Assembly: GCF_022758885.1 (NCBI RefSeq)
Contig: NZ_JALEBH010000001.1
Coordinates: 2,635,501-2,699,500, forward strand
Source of the DNA: Sphingobium sp. BYY-5
GTDB lineage: Bacteria; Pseudomonadota; Alphaproteobacteria; Sphingomonadales; Sphingomonadaceae
Direction of reading: 5' to 3'
Length of the DNA stretch: 64,000 nucleotides
Part shown: positions 16,328 to 24,142 of the stretch, piece by piece
Layout of the letters: every line of letters begins with the position of its first letter
How positions within the stretch are numbered: position 1 is the stretch's first letter
Notes under the pieces: model-generated
Database searches by the model: none
Told to the model about the DNA's origin: nothing
Seen by the model: the letters and a program-made list of their open reading frames with translations, nothing else
Translations under genes and position numbers: made by a program

Positions 16328-19300
16328 TTACTGTTTCTCCTTGAGATCTGAAGGGGCTTCCGGGGCGGCTGGCTGCTGCACCGGCAGGCCGCCCTTGACG
16401 TTGCGAAGGGTGACGATGCGCACGGTTTCGAGCGCATCGCCCGGCGCGCCGTCGGAAGTGACGGCAAGCGCGATATGGTTCTGGCCCCGGTGGTTCAATA
16501 TGCCTTCGGGGATGGGGAAGGTCCGCTGCGGGCCGACATGGGCGATGAACTGGCCCATGTTCCAGCCGTTGACGAAGATCAGCACGCGATAGCGGACCGG
16601 GGAGCGCGGGGTTCGCGTGTCGCCGAACGCCAGCGCGATCGTGGCGTCCTGCCCCTTGGGCACGTCGAGGGTGAAACTTGTGCGATACCAGCTTGTCCCG
16701 GCATCGGCCTGGGTCGCGGGAATGGAGGTCTTGGCCCAGCCCGCATCGTTGAAGCCGGGCAGGTGCCAGCCCATGCGCTCGCCATATTGCCCGCCGTTGT
16801 TCGCAGGGCCACGTGCGACATCGGGCAGGTCTTCGCCGCCCTGCTTGCCCTGGATCTTCCACGCGATCGGCACGGCGAAGCTGCGTCCACCCGGCGCTTC
16901 CACCGAGGCGGAGACCAGGCCGCGCGCTTCCTTGTGGAAATCGTCGCTGTCCAGATCCCAATTATGGCCGTTGTTGCGGACCATGACGGAGACGACATGC
17001 TCGCCCGGTGTCTGCGCTCGCGCGGGCAGGGTGAAGCGCGCGGTGCCGGTGGTGATCGGGCGCGGCAGGCCACCGGGCGTTTCTGCCTCGCCCACGAACT
17101 GGCCGTCGACCCAGGCCTGCACCAGCCCCGAACCGCCCGCGCCATAATAGAGCGAGAGCGTCTTCGCGTCCGGCGTGCCGGTAAAGCGGCCGCGATACCA
17201 GACGTCGCCGTCATGGAAGCCATAGGCGTCCATGCTCATGTTCGGCTGGCCATCGGGCCGCGCGGTGATGCTGGCATAGGCGCGGTTGTCGATCGCCTGC
17301 CATGCGCTGTCGTCGAAGGCCGGATCGGTTTCGGGTGATCCCTTGGCCATGCGCCAGTCGGTCAGCGCAGGCAGGGCGAAGTCGACCGGGCCGGCAAGCG
17401 GCTGGACGGCGGCGAGGCTGCCGACGGCGGTGGTTCTGGTCGCGATCTTCGCGCCGTTCCAGGTGATGGAGCGGATGGCTTTGGGCGCCCAGATTTCAAG
17501 CGGGCTTGGCGCGGCGGTGTCGCCGGTCAGGGCGAGCGTGCTGCCCCTGGCGGAGGCGGTACGGACCAGTACGGGGCCGCGCACAAGCGCGTCGCCCTGC
17601 CGCCAATAATGCGCGCCCTCCGCCTCGTCGGCGAGGATCAGCGTCAGCGGCGGACGCCCGCCGCCCTCGATCCGCACCACGGTGCGACCCCGATGGGTGT
17701 AGCCAAGCTTGAGGTCGCCTTTCGTGGCGTCGAACGCGCTGGTCGCATTGCCTTCGACTACCTTCACCGTTGGTGCGGAAGCGTAGCGCAGCACCGTCTC
17801 GCCCGGTTCCCCGGCACGGCCGTAGAGGAGGAGCAGGTCGCCCAAATTCCTATCTTTGTCATTCCCGCGAAGGCGGGAATCCATCTCTTGACCGTTTCGC
17901 CTGGAACTACGGCTGGGAGATGGGTCCCCGCCTTCGCGGGGATGACGGTCTTGATGGAATGACAGCGCCGATTGCAGTTCGGAGGTCGAATAGACCAGCC
18001 GCTGTCCGCCCAGCGTCACCCCCGCGACCAGCCACTTCGCGTCGAAGCCGTTGAGCTGCATCGGCACCGTATAACGGCCATCGGGCAGGCCGGCGGTGAA
18101 GCTGAAACTGTCGCTGGTCCGCCCGTTGGACGGCTTGTGCGTCACCATCAGGAAGCGGGCGTCCGTTTCCGGGCTTTTATTATGATAGATCTGGATATTG
18201 GGCGAAGAAATCTCGACCGATCCGGCCGGGATCATACCTGCAAGGTCGGGTACGGAGGCGATCAGGCCGCCCAGTTGCTTCATCTCCATTGCCTTGTCGC
18301 GCAGGTCGCGCGGTTCGGAAATGGCGGCGCCATAATCATAGCTGGTGAACACCACCGGCGCGGGCAGCCAGCCCCAACTGGTGCCGCCATAGGTCATGTA
18401 GAAGCTCTGGATGCCGATGCCGTTGGCTAGGTTGGTGCCGTAGAAGACCCGCTGGAACCGCTTGCCGCGCTGGATCGCGTTGCATTCATAGCCGCCGTTC
18501 GACCCCCAATAGTCGAACCAGCCGCCGCCGAACTCCGCCAGGAAACCGGGGGTGTCGGGGGAGGCCGATGCGCCGCCCTTCGCGCCGCCGGGACCGTAAA
18601 AGCCCCAGTCGGGCGCTGCCGATTCGCGCGTCGGCTTGCCTTCGACCGTGCAGGTGCCGCCGGGATAGCCGTCGAACGCATACATGTCGTTGGGACCGGG
18701 AACGACCTTGTCCACTTTGGGGGTATTTGGGCTGCTTTCCGGCGTCCAGTAACCGTTGCGGCCCTGGTCATTGTGGAAGAGCGGGATGGTGATGCCGTCG
18801 GCGCGTGCCTTGGCGGTGAGATGGTCCATGTAGCGCCGCTGCGCCGGTGTGGTCAGCGCAAGCTCATTCTCGATCTGGTGCAGGATGACGGTGCCCTTAT
18901 GGCCTTTCCCGTCGCCGTTGATCTGGTGGCGGGCGATGATCGCGTTGATCCGCGTCAGCCATTCATCCACCGCCGCCAGATAATCGGGATCGTCGGTGCG
19001 GGCGCGGGCGCGCTGGTTGACCAGCCAGCCGGGAAAGCCGCCGCGCGACAGTTCCGCATTCACATAGGGACCGGCGCGGGTGATGACATAAAGGCCTTCT
19101 TCCTGCGCCATGGTGAGCAGCCGGTCGATGTCGCGGATGCCGCTGAAATCATACACGCCTTGCTTCGGGCTGTGATAGCCCCAGTCGAAATAGAGGGCGA
19201 CGGTGTTGAAACCACTCGCCTTCATCTTCTGGAGAATGTCGCGCCACAGGTCGGGCGAGGGCAGGCGGAAGGGATGGAACTCGCCGCCCCAGATCACCAG

Positions 19301-19456
19301 CCTTTTGCCGTCGACCATCAGCGAGCGCGCATCATAGGACACGCGGCCGAACGTCCTGACCGGAGCGGAAAGGTTGGCCGTGGGCTTCGCCTCCTGCGCG
19401 TACAGGGGCATGGCCAGCGTGGAGCCGAGCAGAAGGGCGGCGATGAAGGCGCGCAT
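16328..19456 (-). CDS. Exported GH35 beta-galactosidase carrying an in-frame repeat insertion
   Basis: A 1042-residue protein with signal peptide MRAFIAALLLGSTLAMPLYAQ. The GH35 barrel spans about residues 35-400: GGEFHPFRLP, DWGYHSPKQGVYDF, AGPYVNAELSRGGFPGW, HQIENEL (acid/base Glu) and FLAEFGGGWFDYWG (nucleophile Glu), then FYMTYGGTSWGW. Jelly-roll domains with paired galactose-binding-like modules follow. It should release galactose from galactan side chains in the periplasm or outside. At about residues 504-533 a 30-residue stretch (RHPREGGDP ... DSRLRGND) is encoded by a palindromic element at 17858-17946 without breaking the frame. Confidence 0.92.
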   Translation of the reverse strand: MRAFIAALLLGSTLAMPLYAQEAKPTANLSAPVRTFGRVSYDARSLMVDGKRLVIWGGEFHPFRLPSPDLWRDILQKMKASGFNTVALYFDWGYHSPKQGVYDFSGIRDIDRLLTMAQEEGLYVITRAGPYVNAELSRGGFPGWLVNQRARARTDDPDYLAAVDEWLTRINAIIARHQINGDGKGHKGTVILHQIENELALTTPAQRRYMDHLTAKARADGITIPLFHNDQGRNGYWTPESSPNTPKVDKVVPGPNDMYAFDGYPGGTCTVEGKPTRESAAPDWGFYGPGGAKGGASASPDTPGFLAEFGGGWFDYWGSNGGYECNAIQRGKRFQRVFYGTNLANGIGIQSFYMTYGGTSWGWLPAPVVFTSYDYGAAISEPRDLRDKAMEMKQLGGLIASVPDLAGMIPAGSVEISSPNIQIYHNKSPETDARFLMVTHKPSNGRTSDSFSFTAGLPDGRYTVPMQLNGFDAKWLVAGVTLGGQRLVYSTSELQSALSFHQDRHPREGGDPSPSRSSRRNGQEMDSRLRGNDKDRNLGDLLLLYGRAGEPGETVLRYASAPTVKVVEGNATSAFDATKGDLKLGYTHRGRTVVRIEGGGRPPLTLILADEAEGAHYWRQGDALVRGPVLVRTASARGSTLALTGDTAAPSPLEIWAPKAIRSITWNGAKIATRTTAVGSLAAVQPLAGPVDFALPALTDWRMAKGSPETDPAFDDSAWQAIDNRAYASITARPDGQPNMSMDAYGFHDGDVWYRGRFTGTPDAKTLSLYYGAGGSGLVQAWVDGQFVGEAETPGGLPRPITTGTARFTLPARAQTPGEHVVSVMVRNNGHNWDLDSDDFHKEARGLVSASVEAPGGRSFAVPIAWKIQGKQGGEDLPDVARGPANNGGQYGERMGWHLPGFNDAGWAKTSIPATQADAGTSWYRTSFTLDVPKGQDATIALAFGDTRTPRSPVRYRVLIFVNGWNMGQFIAHVGPQRTFPIPEGILNHRGQNHIALAVTSDGAPGDALETVRIVTLRNVKGGLPVQQPAAPEAPSDLKEKQ
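17858..17946. repeat. 89-bp palindromic element inserted in frame in the GH35 gene
   Basis: Terminal arms begin GTCATTCCCGCGAAGGCGGG and end CCCCGCCTTCGCGGGGATGAC (truncated to show the core), with CATCTC/GAGATG continuing the complementarity inward. The single-arm copy at 1301-1325 is closely similar. Translated on the minus strand it gives RHPREGGDP at one end and DSRLRGND at the other, peptides I know as recurrent products of such repeats. Confidence 0.88.
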
Positions 19457-19468
19457 GGAAATCCCGGC

Positions 19469-19783
19469 TCAGTCCATATGGAACAGCAGGGGGAGCGGCC
19501 ATTCCCTGGGCTGGTTGCCGGGCTGCACCTCCATCAGTGGGGCCATATAGTCCCACCAGCGCTTCATCACCGGATGATCGGGCAGGGTGTCGCGGCTGTT
19601 GTCGTCGCGCAGTTTCAGCACCGCGAACAGGCTCAGCGTGTCTTCGTCCAGGAAGATCGAATAGTCGTAAATCCCCGAATCGGACAACAAAGCGGACAGC
19701 TCCGGCCAGATTTCATCATGGCGCCGCTGATATTCCTCAACCACGCCGGGCTTGAGCTGCATTTTGAAGGCGTGGATGGCCAT
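19469..19783 (-). CDS. rhaM: L-rhamnose mutarotase
   Basis: A 104-residue dimeric alpha/beta-barrel protein. The RhaM signature is near complete: AFKMQLKPGVVEEYQRRHDEIWPELSALL, then GIYDYSIFLDEDTLSLFAVL, then HPVMKRWWDYMAPLM. His in RRHDEIWPE is the likely acid/base. It interconverts the anomers of L-rhamnose so that the 1-dehydrogenase gets the pyranose form it uses. It is the first gene of the rhaM-GH35-GH105-symporter unit, twelve bases from GH35, behind two operator-like sites. Confidence 0.95.
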   Translation of the reverse strand: MAIHAFKMQLKPGVVEEYQRRHDEIWPELSALLSDSGIYDYSIFLDEDTLSLFAVLKLRDDNSRDTLPDHPVMKRWWDYMAPLMEVQPGNQPREWPLPLLFHMD

Positions 19784-19798
19784 GTCTTCCCCTTAATG

Positions 19799-19833
19799 AA
19801 CCATATTATGGAACTTGAGACCTATATTTGGTA
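19799..19833. promoter_or_regulatory. Two putative IclR-type operators before rhaM
   Basis: AACCATATTATGGAA at 19799-19813 and GACCTATATTTGGTA at 19819-19833 both follow the CC-N7-GG pattern with A/T cores, centre to centre 20 bases apart (about two helical turns). They lie 16 and 36 bases upstream of the rhaM start on the minus strand. A further half site, TCCCACATATT, follows at about 19840. Confidence 0.5.
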
Positions 19834-19852
19834 GCATCGTCCCACATATTAG

Positions 19853-21391
19853 TCAATTGCCCAGAGGCGTTTGTCGGACGGACAGCGTTGCCACATCGTC
19901 GAACAGAAAGGGAGGGCGCGCATCCGGTGTCGCCGTTTCCGCCGTGAAGCGGTCGATCGTCAGCCGCTCGACATGGCGCGCCCAGAGCGCCCAGCTTGGC
20001 AGCACGCCGAACATGCTGGGTTCGGGATAGGCGTCGGGCAGTTCCGCCGGCACGCGCGCCGCATCCGCCGCCGTGCCACCGCCCCGATAGGCCAGGTGGA
20101 TGTCGCGCAGCGTCACGTCGATGATGCGATGGCCGGGCAGGCCAGCGATGCTGGCGGGAAAGCGATGGTCGATCCCGCGTGCGTCCACTTCGCTGAGCAT
20201 GACATGGCGGATCGCGCCGATGCCCGTCCCCTGCGGCCCGCGCCGCCGGTCGCCCAGCCGCAGGAAGAGCGGCGCGGTGGTGACGTCCCGCATGGTGAGG
20301 CCGCGGGCGACGATATTCTCCATCACCCCGCCGTCCACCGTCTCCAGCGCGAGGCCCCGGCAACGGGTGAAGCGGCAATCCTCGATCCGGATGTTGCGAT
20401 AGCCGCCATTGCTTTCGGTGCCCAGCTTGATCCGGCCGGTCACGCGGTCGCGATCGGGCGCGATCTCCTGCGAGGTACGACGGGTGCCGTCGAGCAGCGA
20501 TCCCATGTCATAGCCCAACACGTCGCAGTCACGGATGAGTATATCCTCCGCCGCGACGGCGCGGCCCAGCGCATGGCTGCTCTTGACCACGATCGCGTCG
20601 TCATTGGGCGAATTGACCCGGCAGCGCTCCACCCGCACGTCGCGCACGCAATCGAGGTCGATGCCGTCGCGCTCGGTGTCGATGGTCAACCCCTCGATCC
20701 GCAGCGTCCGCGTACCCGTGGCCAAGATCGCGAAATGCCCGCCCTTGAGGATGGTGAAACCCGACAGATGGATGTCGCGCCCGTTCCTGAACGCGATCGC
20801 CTTGTTGCCCAGCCCCTGCATTGCGGCGATGTCCGGTTCCAGATGGCCGATCTCCGCCGCCGTCATGCCCTGCATCGACAATGGCCGCTCGCCCGCCTGC
20901 TTCTTCCAGCGCGCGCCCGGCCCGTCGCGGGTGAGGCCGATCCCGTGGATCATGCCGGGGCCAAGGATCGCGACCTCCTCCACCCCATCGCCCCAGATCA
21001 GGCTGTTGCGCCAATGGCTGTGGCCGAAATCCTGATATAGCTGGTCGATACCCGGTTCGGGCAGGTCATAGCGTCCGGCATGGCGGGCCGGGTCGGCCGC
21101 CTCGATCACGGCGCCTTCGCCCAGCAACAGCGTGACGCGGCTCTGCAACCGGATCGAGAAGCAGAGATAGCGTCCGTGCGGCAGGATGACGGTGCCGCCG
21201 CCCACTTTCGACGCCGCCTCTATGGCGGCGTTGATCGCGCCGCTGTCGATCGCGACGCCATCGCCCCGCGCGCCATGATCGCGCACGTCGAAGCGGCGCG
21301 CGGCATGGCCGAGAAAGGGCAGGGCGGACGTGGGCAGGAACGCGACGCCCGCCGCCAGTCCCAGCGCTACGTCGCGGCGGTTCATGCGCAT
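19853..21391 (-). CDS. GH28-like parallel beta-helix glycosidase
   Basis: A 512-residue protein with a Tat-like leader (MRMNRRDVALGLAAGVAFLP). FDVRDHGARGDGVAIDSGAINAAIEAA at residues about 34-60 is the usual opening of pectin-degrading beta-helices. DTERDGIDLDC and SPNDDAIVVKSS correspond to the two Asp motifs of GH28; GRIKLGTESNGGYRNI matches the RIK motif. The usual GHG catalytic-His motif is not evident; LGYDMGSLLDGT sits in its place. It may act on rhamnogalacturonan or on unsaturated or capped ends. It is five bases upstream-linked to the acetylesterase gene on the same strand. Confidence 0.78.
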   Translation of the reverse strand: MRMNRRDVALGLAAGVAFLPTSALPFLGHAARRFDVRDHGARGDGVAIDSGAINAAIEAASKVGGGTVILPHGRYLCFSIRLQSRVTLLLGEGAVIEAADPARHAGRYDLPEPGIDQLYQDFGHSHWRNSLIWGDGVEEVAILGPGMIHGIGLTRDGPGARWKKQAGERPLSMQGMTAAEIGHLEPDIAAMQGLGNKAIAFRNGRDIHLSGFTILKGGHFAILATGTRTLRIEGLTIDTERDGIDLDCVRDVRVERCRVNSPNDDAIVVKSSHALGRAVAAEDILIRDCDVLGYDMGSLLDGTRRTSQEIAPDRDRVTGRIKLGTESNGGYRNIRIEDCRFTRCRGLALETVDGGVMENIVARGLTMRDVTTAPLFLRLGDRRRGPQGTGIGAIRHVMLSEVDARGIDHRFPASIAGLPGHRIIDVTLRDIHLAYRGGGTAADAARVPAELPDAYPEPSMFGVLPSWALWARHVERLTIDRFTAETATPDARPPFLFDDVATLSVRQTPLGN

Positions 21392-21395
21392 CGGT

Positions 21396-22598
21396 TCAAC
21401 TGCCGGCCGGGCGTTGATCGCTGTGGATCAGGCTGGGGACGATCGCCACGTCGGCGGCCGAAGGCGGCCTGGCCGGAACGAAGACGGGCATGGTCACATG
21501 GCGGGCCAGGTCGGGAATCTGCGTGCGGATGCGCTGCGCCACGGCACTGGCGAGCAGCCAGGCGCCATAATCATTGTGATGCGTCTTGTCCACCCCGCCA
21601 GCATTGAAGGCGGTCGGCGCAGCTTCCGGGCCGAGCGCCTCGTAGAGGACCCGGCTGTCGGCATTGAGGTCGATCAGCGGTACGCCCTCTTCCGTCGCGA
21701 CCTTGCGCGCTGCCGCTGCATAGCTGCCCAGCGTATCCTTGATCTTCCCATCCGTATCGAAATTGCGCCGTTCGGGGGATGTCACCAGCACCGGATGCGC
21801 GCCGCGCCGCCGCGCTTCGGCGATATAGGCGCGCAGCCAGGCCGGATAGGTGATGTCCGGGTCGACATAGGTCTGCGGCCATTCCTTCTTCTGGTCGTTA
21901 TGGCCGAACTGGATGAACAGCCAGTCGCCCGGCTTCATGGCGGACAACAGCTTGTCGAAGCGCAGGTCGGTGAGGAAGGATTTGAGGGTCGCTCCCGACT
22001 TGGCATGATTGGCGACGGCGATCTGGTCGTCCAGCAGGGCGGGCAGCATCTGTCCCCAGCTTGCGGCCGGCTCGGCAAATTGGTCGGTCACGGTGGAATC
22101 GCCCGCCAGATAGAGCGTCGGCGCCTCCACAGGGGCGATCGTCACCGATCCGACCTGTGGCCGCCCGAGAAATTCCAGCGTCAGTTTCTCGTCCCACGTA
22201 TATTCCTGCGCGTCGTGCGGGGCCAGGCGCACCGCCCGCCCACCCGGCGCATTGGCGGGCGGGGGCGGCAGCGCCGATGTGCGGATATTGACCAGGAAAC
22301 TGCGTTCGACAAACTGCCCCTTGCGGGTCGCGACATTGCGCAGCATCAGCCGGCGCGCCTCCGCCTTGACCGTGGTATCGCCTGCCGTGCGCGCGTCCCC
22401 CAGGCGGAGCGTGACCCGGTAATTGCCGTCGGGCAGCGCCACCGAGAACAGATAGTCGGACGGCGTGCCACCCGGCTCCATGCCATGGCCGCCGGCCCGA
22501 TAGACTTGCCGCCGCAACGGCGATGCGGCGCTGAGGTCGAATGTCTGCGGGCCGGGCGCGGCGGCTGCGGCCATCAGGAGCAGGAGGCTCAGCGGCAT
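21396..22598 (-). CDS. Rhamnogalacturonan acetylesterase (CE12-like) with N-terminal domain
   Basis: A 400-residue protein beginning MPLSLLLLMAAAAAPGPQTFDL (signal). Residues 15-165 form a galactose-binding-like domain (GTPSDYLFSVALPDGNYRVTLRLGD). The SGNH domain follows: LAGDSTVTDQ (Ser), NHAKSGATLKSFL (Gly), IQFGHNDQKK (Asn) and GVDKTHHNDYGAWLLA (Asp/His). This is the two-domain layout of YesY/RhgT enzymes that deacetylate rhamnogalacturonan I. It is the first gene of the minus-strand hydrolase set behind the 22825-22916 control region. Confidence 0.9.
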   Translation of the reverse strand: MPLSLLLLMAAAAAPGPQTFDLSAASPLRRQVYRAGGHGMEPGGTPSDYLFSVALPDGNYRVTLRLGDARTAGDTTVKAEARRLMLRNVATRKGQFVERSFLVNIRTSALPPPPANAPGGRAVRLAPHDAQEYTWDEKLTLEFLGRPQVGSVTIAPVEAPTLYLAGDSTVTDQFAEPAASWGQMLPALLDDQIAVANHAKSGATLKSFLTDLRFDKLLSAMKPGDWLFIQFGHNDQKKEWPQTYVDPDITYPAWLRAYIAEARRRGAHPVLVTSPERRNFDTDGKIKDTLGSYAAAARKVATEEGVPLIDLNADSRVLYEALGPEAAPTAFNAGGVDKTHHNDYGAWLLASAVAQRIRTQIPDLARHVTMPVFVPARPPSAADVAIVPSLIHSDQRPAGS

Positions 22599-22824
22599 GG
22601 GGCGATGATCCTGTCGGCATGACGGAAAATGAGGGAATGCGCCAACATGGGCGCATTCCCCCAAAGCCGCCGCCCGTGCAGAGGCGGCGATAGCTGCGGC
22701 CCGCGCCGAACGGGGAAAAGCAGGGGCGAATGCCTCAAGGGATTCTCCATCCCGTTAATTAGGTCTTGAATCCATATAGCGGGACTGATGGCAGGGCAAG
22801 CCCCTTGTTCCACCATCGGGGTTT

Positions 22825-22916
22825 TTCCACAATATGGCCTATAAGATCATATAATGATTTTTTTGGCGAGGCCGCAAACAATAATATATAGAGGGACTAA
22901 GTTCCGTATTATGGAA
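22825..22916. promoter_or_regulatory. Divergent control region with two IclR-type operator-like palindromes
   Basis: TTCCACAATATGGCC at 22825-22839 and TTCCGTATTATGGAA at 22902-22916 share the CC-N7-GG layout; the second is a clear TTCC/GGAA palindrome. Between them lies an A/T-rich stretch including TATAAGATCATATAATG and AATAATATATAG, unusual in this GC-rich DNA and a likely promoter. It faces the acetylesterase on the left and the decayed TonB-receptor gene on the right. Nothing else coding is seen between 22599 and 22945. Confidence 0.55.
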
Positions 22917-23009
22917 TAGTGCCAAGCCTGGAGAAAATGGAGAGGATGAACAACGGTGCCGCCACGTTAGCAGTTCGGCCATCGCGCGCTCTCAAGATCA
23001 TCATTGAGG

Positions 23010-23126
23010 CGTAAGAACCTGACTGACGAACAGAACCGTCTCTCTATCGACAGCCGGCGTCAGGATGCGCTGTTCGAAACCCGGATCGGCCGCCCCTTCA
23101 TCTTTGGCGTGACCTACCGGATGTAA
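23010..23126 (+). pseudogene. Remnant of a TonB-dependent receptor (last 38 codons)
   Basis: In one frame to the TAA at 23124 the sequence reads RKNLTDEQNRLSIDS... ending FETRIGRPFIFGVTYRM. The final GRPFIFGVTYRM is a typical last beta-strand of outer-membrane TonB-dependent receptors. Only a short unrelated frame (ATG at 22946 with GGAGAGG before it, 22 codons, ending at 23014) precedes it, so the body of a roughly 700-1000 residue receptor is missing. A strong terminator follows. In this position the lost receptor would have imported rhamnogalacturonan fragments. Confidence 0.8.
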
Positions 23127-23144
23127 CACTTCCTCCCAACTGGA

Positions 23145-23181
23145 GGGCGCGGTCATTTATATGGACCGCGCCCTATTTTTT
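23145..23181 (+). terminator. Rho-independent terminator of the lost receptor gene
   Basis: A perfect ten-base stem, GGGCGCGGTC and GACCGCGCCC, around a nine-base A/T loop is followed by TATTTTTT. It lies 18 bases after the receptor-remnant stop. In the reverse direction it could also end the minus-strand IclR gene at 23213, though the T-run is on the plus strand. Confidence 0.9.
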
Positions 23182-23212
23182 GGGTCAGATGCGAAATCGA
23201 GCGCCGCATTTC

Positions 23213-24007
23213 CTATCGGCGCGGCCCGCTATACCCCACCGCACCGCTGATCTGCTCGGCCGACCGCATCACCTGTTCGGCCAGGTTCGGACGCAGTTCG
23301 TCGGTCAGATAATGGGCGGCGCTGGCGATCGAGATGGCGATGCAGATCTTGCCCTTGGCGTCGCGGATTGGCACCGCGATCGAGCGGACCCCGTCGCCCA
23401 GTTCACTATCGTGCAGCACCGCGCCCCGCGCCTTGTGCGCGCGCATTTCCGCCAGAAAGGCATCAATCTGCTTGCGGGTGGCCTTGCCGCCCTTGGCCAC
23501 GACATAGAGGCGTTCCCAGATCGCCTCATCCTCCTCCAGCAGCAGCGCCTTGCCCAGGCCGGTTTCGGCGATCGGCCGGCGGTCTCCCGGCGCGGTCGCG
23601 ACGCGCAGCCGCTGCGTGCCGGTGACGCGGTCGAGGTGGCGGGAAAAATCATCTTCGCGCTTGCCGACGAACACGCAGAATCCGGTGCGATCCGACAGCA
23701 ATTCCATGAAGGGGCGAGCGACGCGCACATAGTCGATCTGTTCAGTGGCGAGCACGCCCAGTTGCAGCAGCTTGGGGCCAAGCGCGAAGCCATCGCGCGT
23801 GACCGACAGATAATTGCGCGACCGCAGCGCCTGCACCAGCCGATGCGCCGTGGTCTTGCTCATGCCCAGCTTGCGCGCCAGGTCGGCGGCGCGGATCGGG
23901 CCGTCGATCACCTCGTCCATGATGTCGAGCGCGCGCATCAGCGTCTGCGTGCCCTTGACCCCCTGTTCCTGTTTATCGTCATTATCCTGCATGGTTGTCC
24001 CGTTCAT
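23213..24007 (-). CDS. IclR-family regulator, second copy in the locus
   Basis: Winged helix-turn-helix near residues 16-70 (TLMRALDIMDEVIDGPIRAADLARKLGMSKTTAHRLVQALRSRNYL) and IclR effector domain (FALGPKLLQLG, RLRVATAPGDRRPIAETGLGKALLLEE, RSIAVPIRDAKGKICIAISIASAAHYL). It shares these blocks with the regulator at 2322-3131. ATGs at 24034, 24007 and 23992 are possible; an operator-like palindrome at 24027-24041 covers the first, so a later start is preferred. It probably controls the pectin hydrolase genes and itself. Confidence 0.85.
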   Translation of the reverse strand: MNGTTMQDNDDKQEQGVKGTQTLMRALDIMDEVIDGPIRAADLARKLGMSKTTAHRLVQALRSRNYLSVTRDGFALGPKLLQLGVLATEQIDYVRVARPFMELLSDRTGFCVFVGKREDDFSRHLDRVTGTQRLRVATAPGDRRPIAETGLGKALLLEEDEAIWERLYVVAKGGKATRKQIDAFLAEMRAHKARGAVLHDSELGDGVRSIAVPIRDAKGKICIAISIASAAHYLTDELRPNLAEQVMRSAEQISGAVGYSGPRR

Positions 24008-24026
24008 GATCGCGTTCCACAACGCA

Positions 24027-24041
24027 TCCCACATATAGGGA
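24027..24041. promoter_or_regulatory. Putative operator upstream of the second IclR gene
   Basis: TCCCACATATAGGGA is an inverted repeat TCCC/GGGA with a seven-base core, of the same CC-N7-GG form as the sites at 3288, 19799, 22825 and 22902. Its position just upstream of the likely start suggests autoregulation. Confidence 0.5.
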
Positions 24042-24089
24042 GTCTATCGACCAATTCGGGGTGTTTGTCAGCAGCTTTGTTACGCATAG

Positions 24090-24125
24090 AAAAGGCCCGC
24101 CGGTCGCGGGAACTGGCGGGCCTTT
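24090..24125 (-). terminator. Terminator of the tol-pal operon
   Basis: Reading the minus strand, AAAGGCCCGCC and GGCGGGCCTTT pair around a 13-base loop and continue into TTCT. It begins 18 bases after the pal stop and separates the operon from the IclR gene. Confidence 0.88.
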
Positions 24126-24142
24126 CATGATCCGGGAAAGGA

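Noticed and set aside
13726..16344. 872-codon plus-strand frame opposite the symporter and GH105 genes
   Set aside because: It crosses two real minus-strand genes and an intergenic gap and has shadow-type composition without recognisable motifs.
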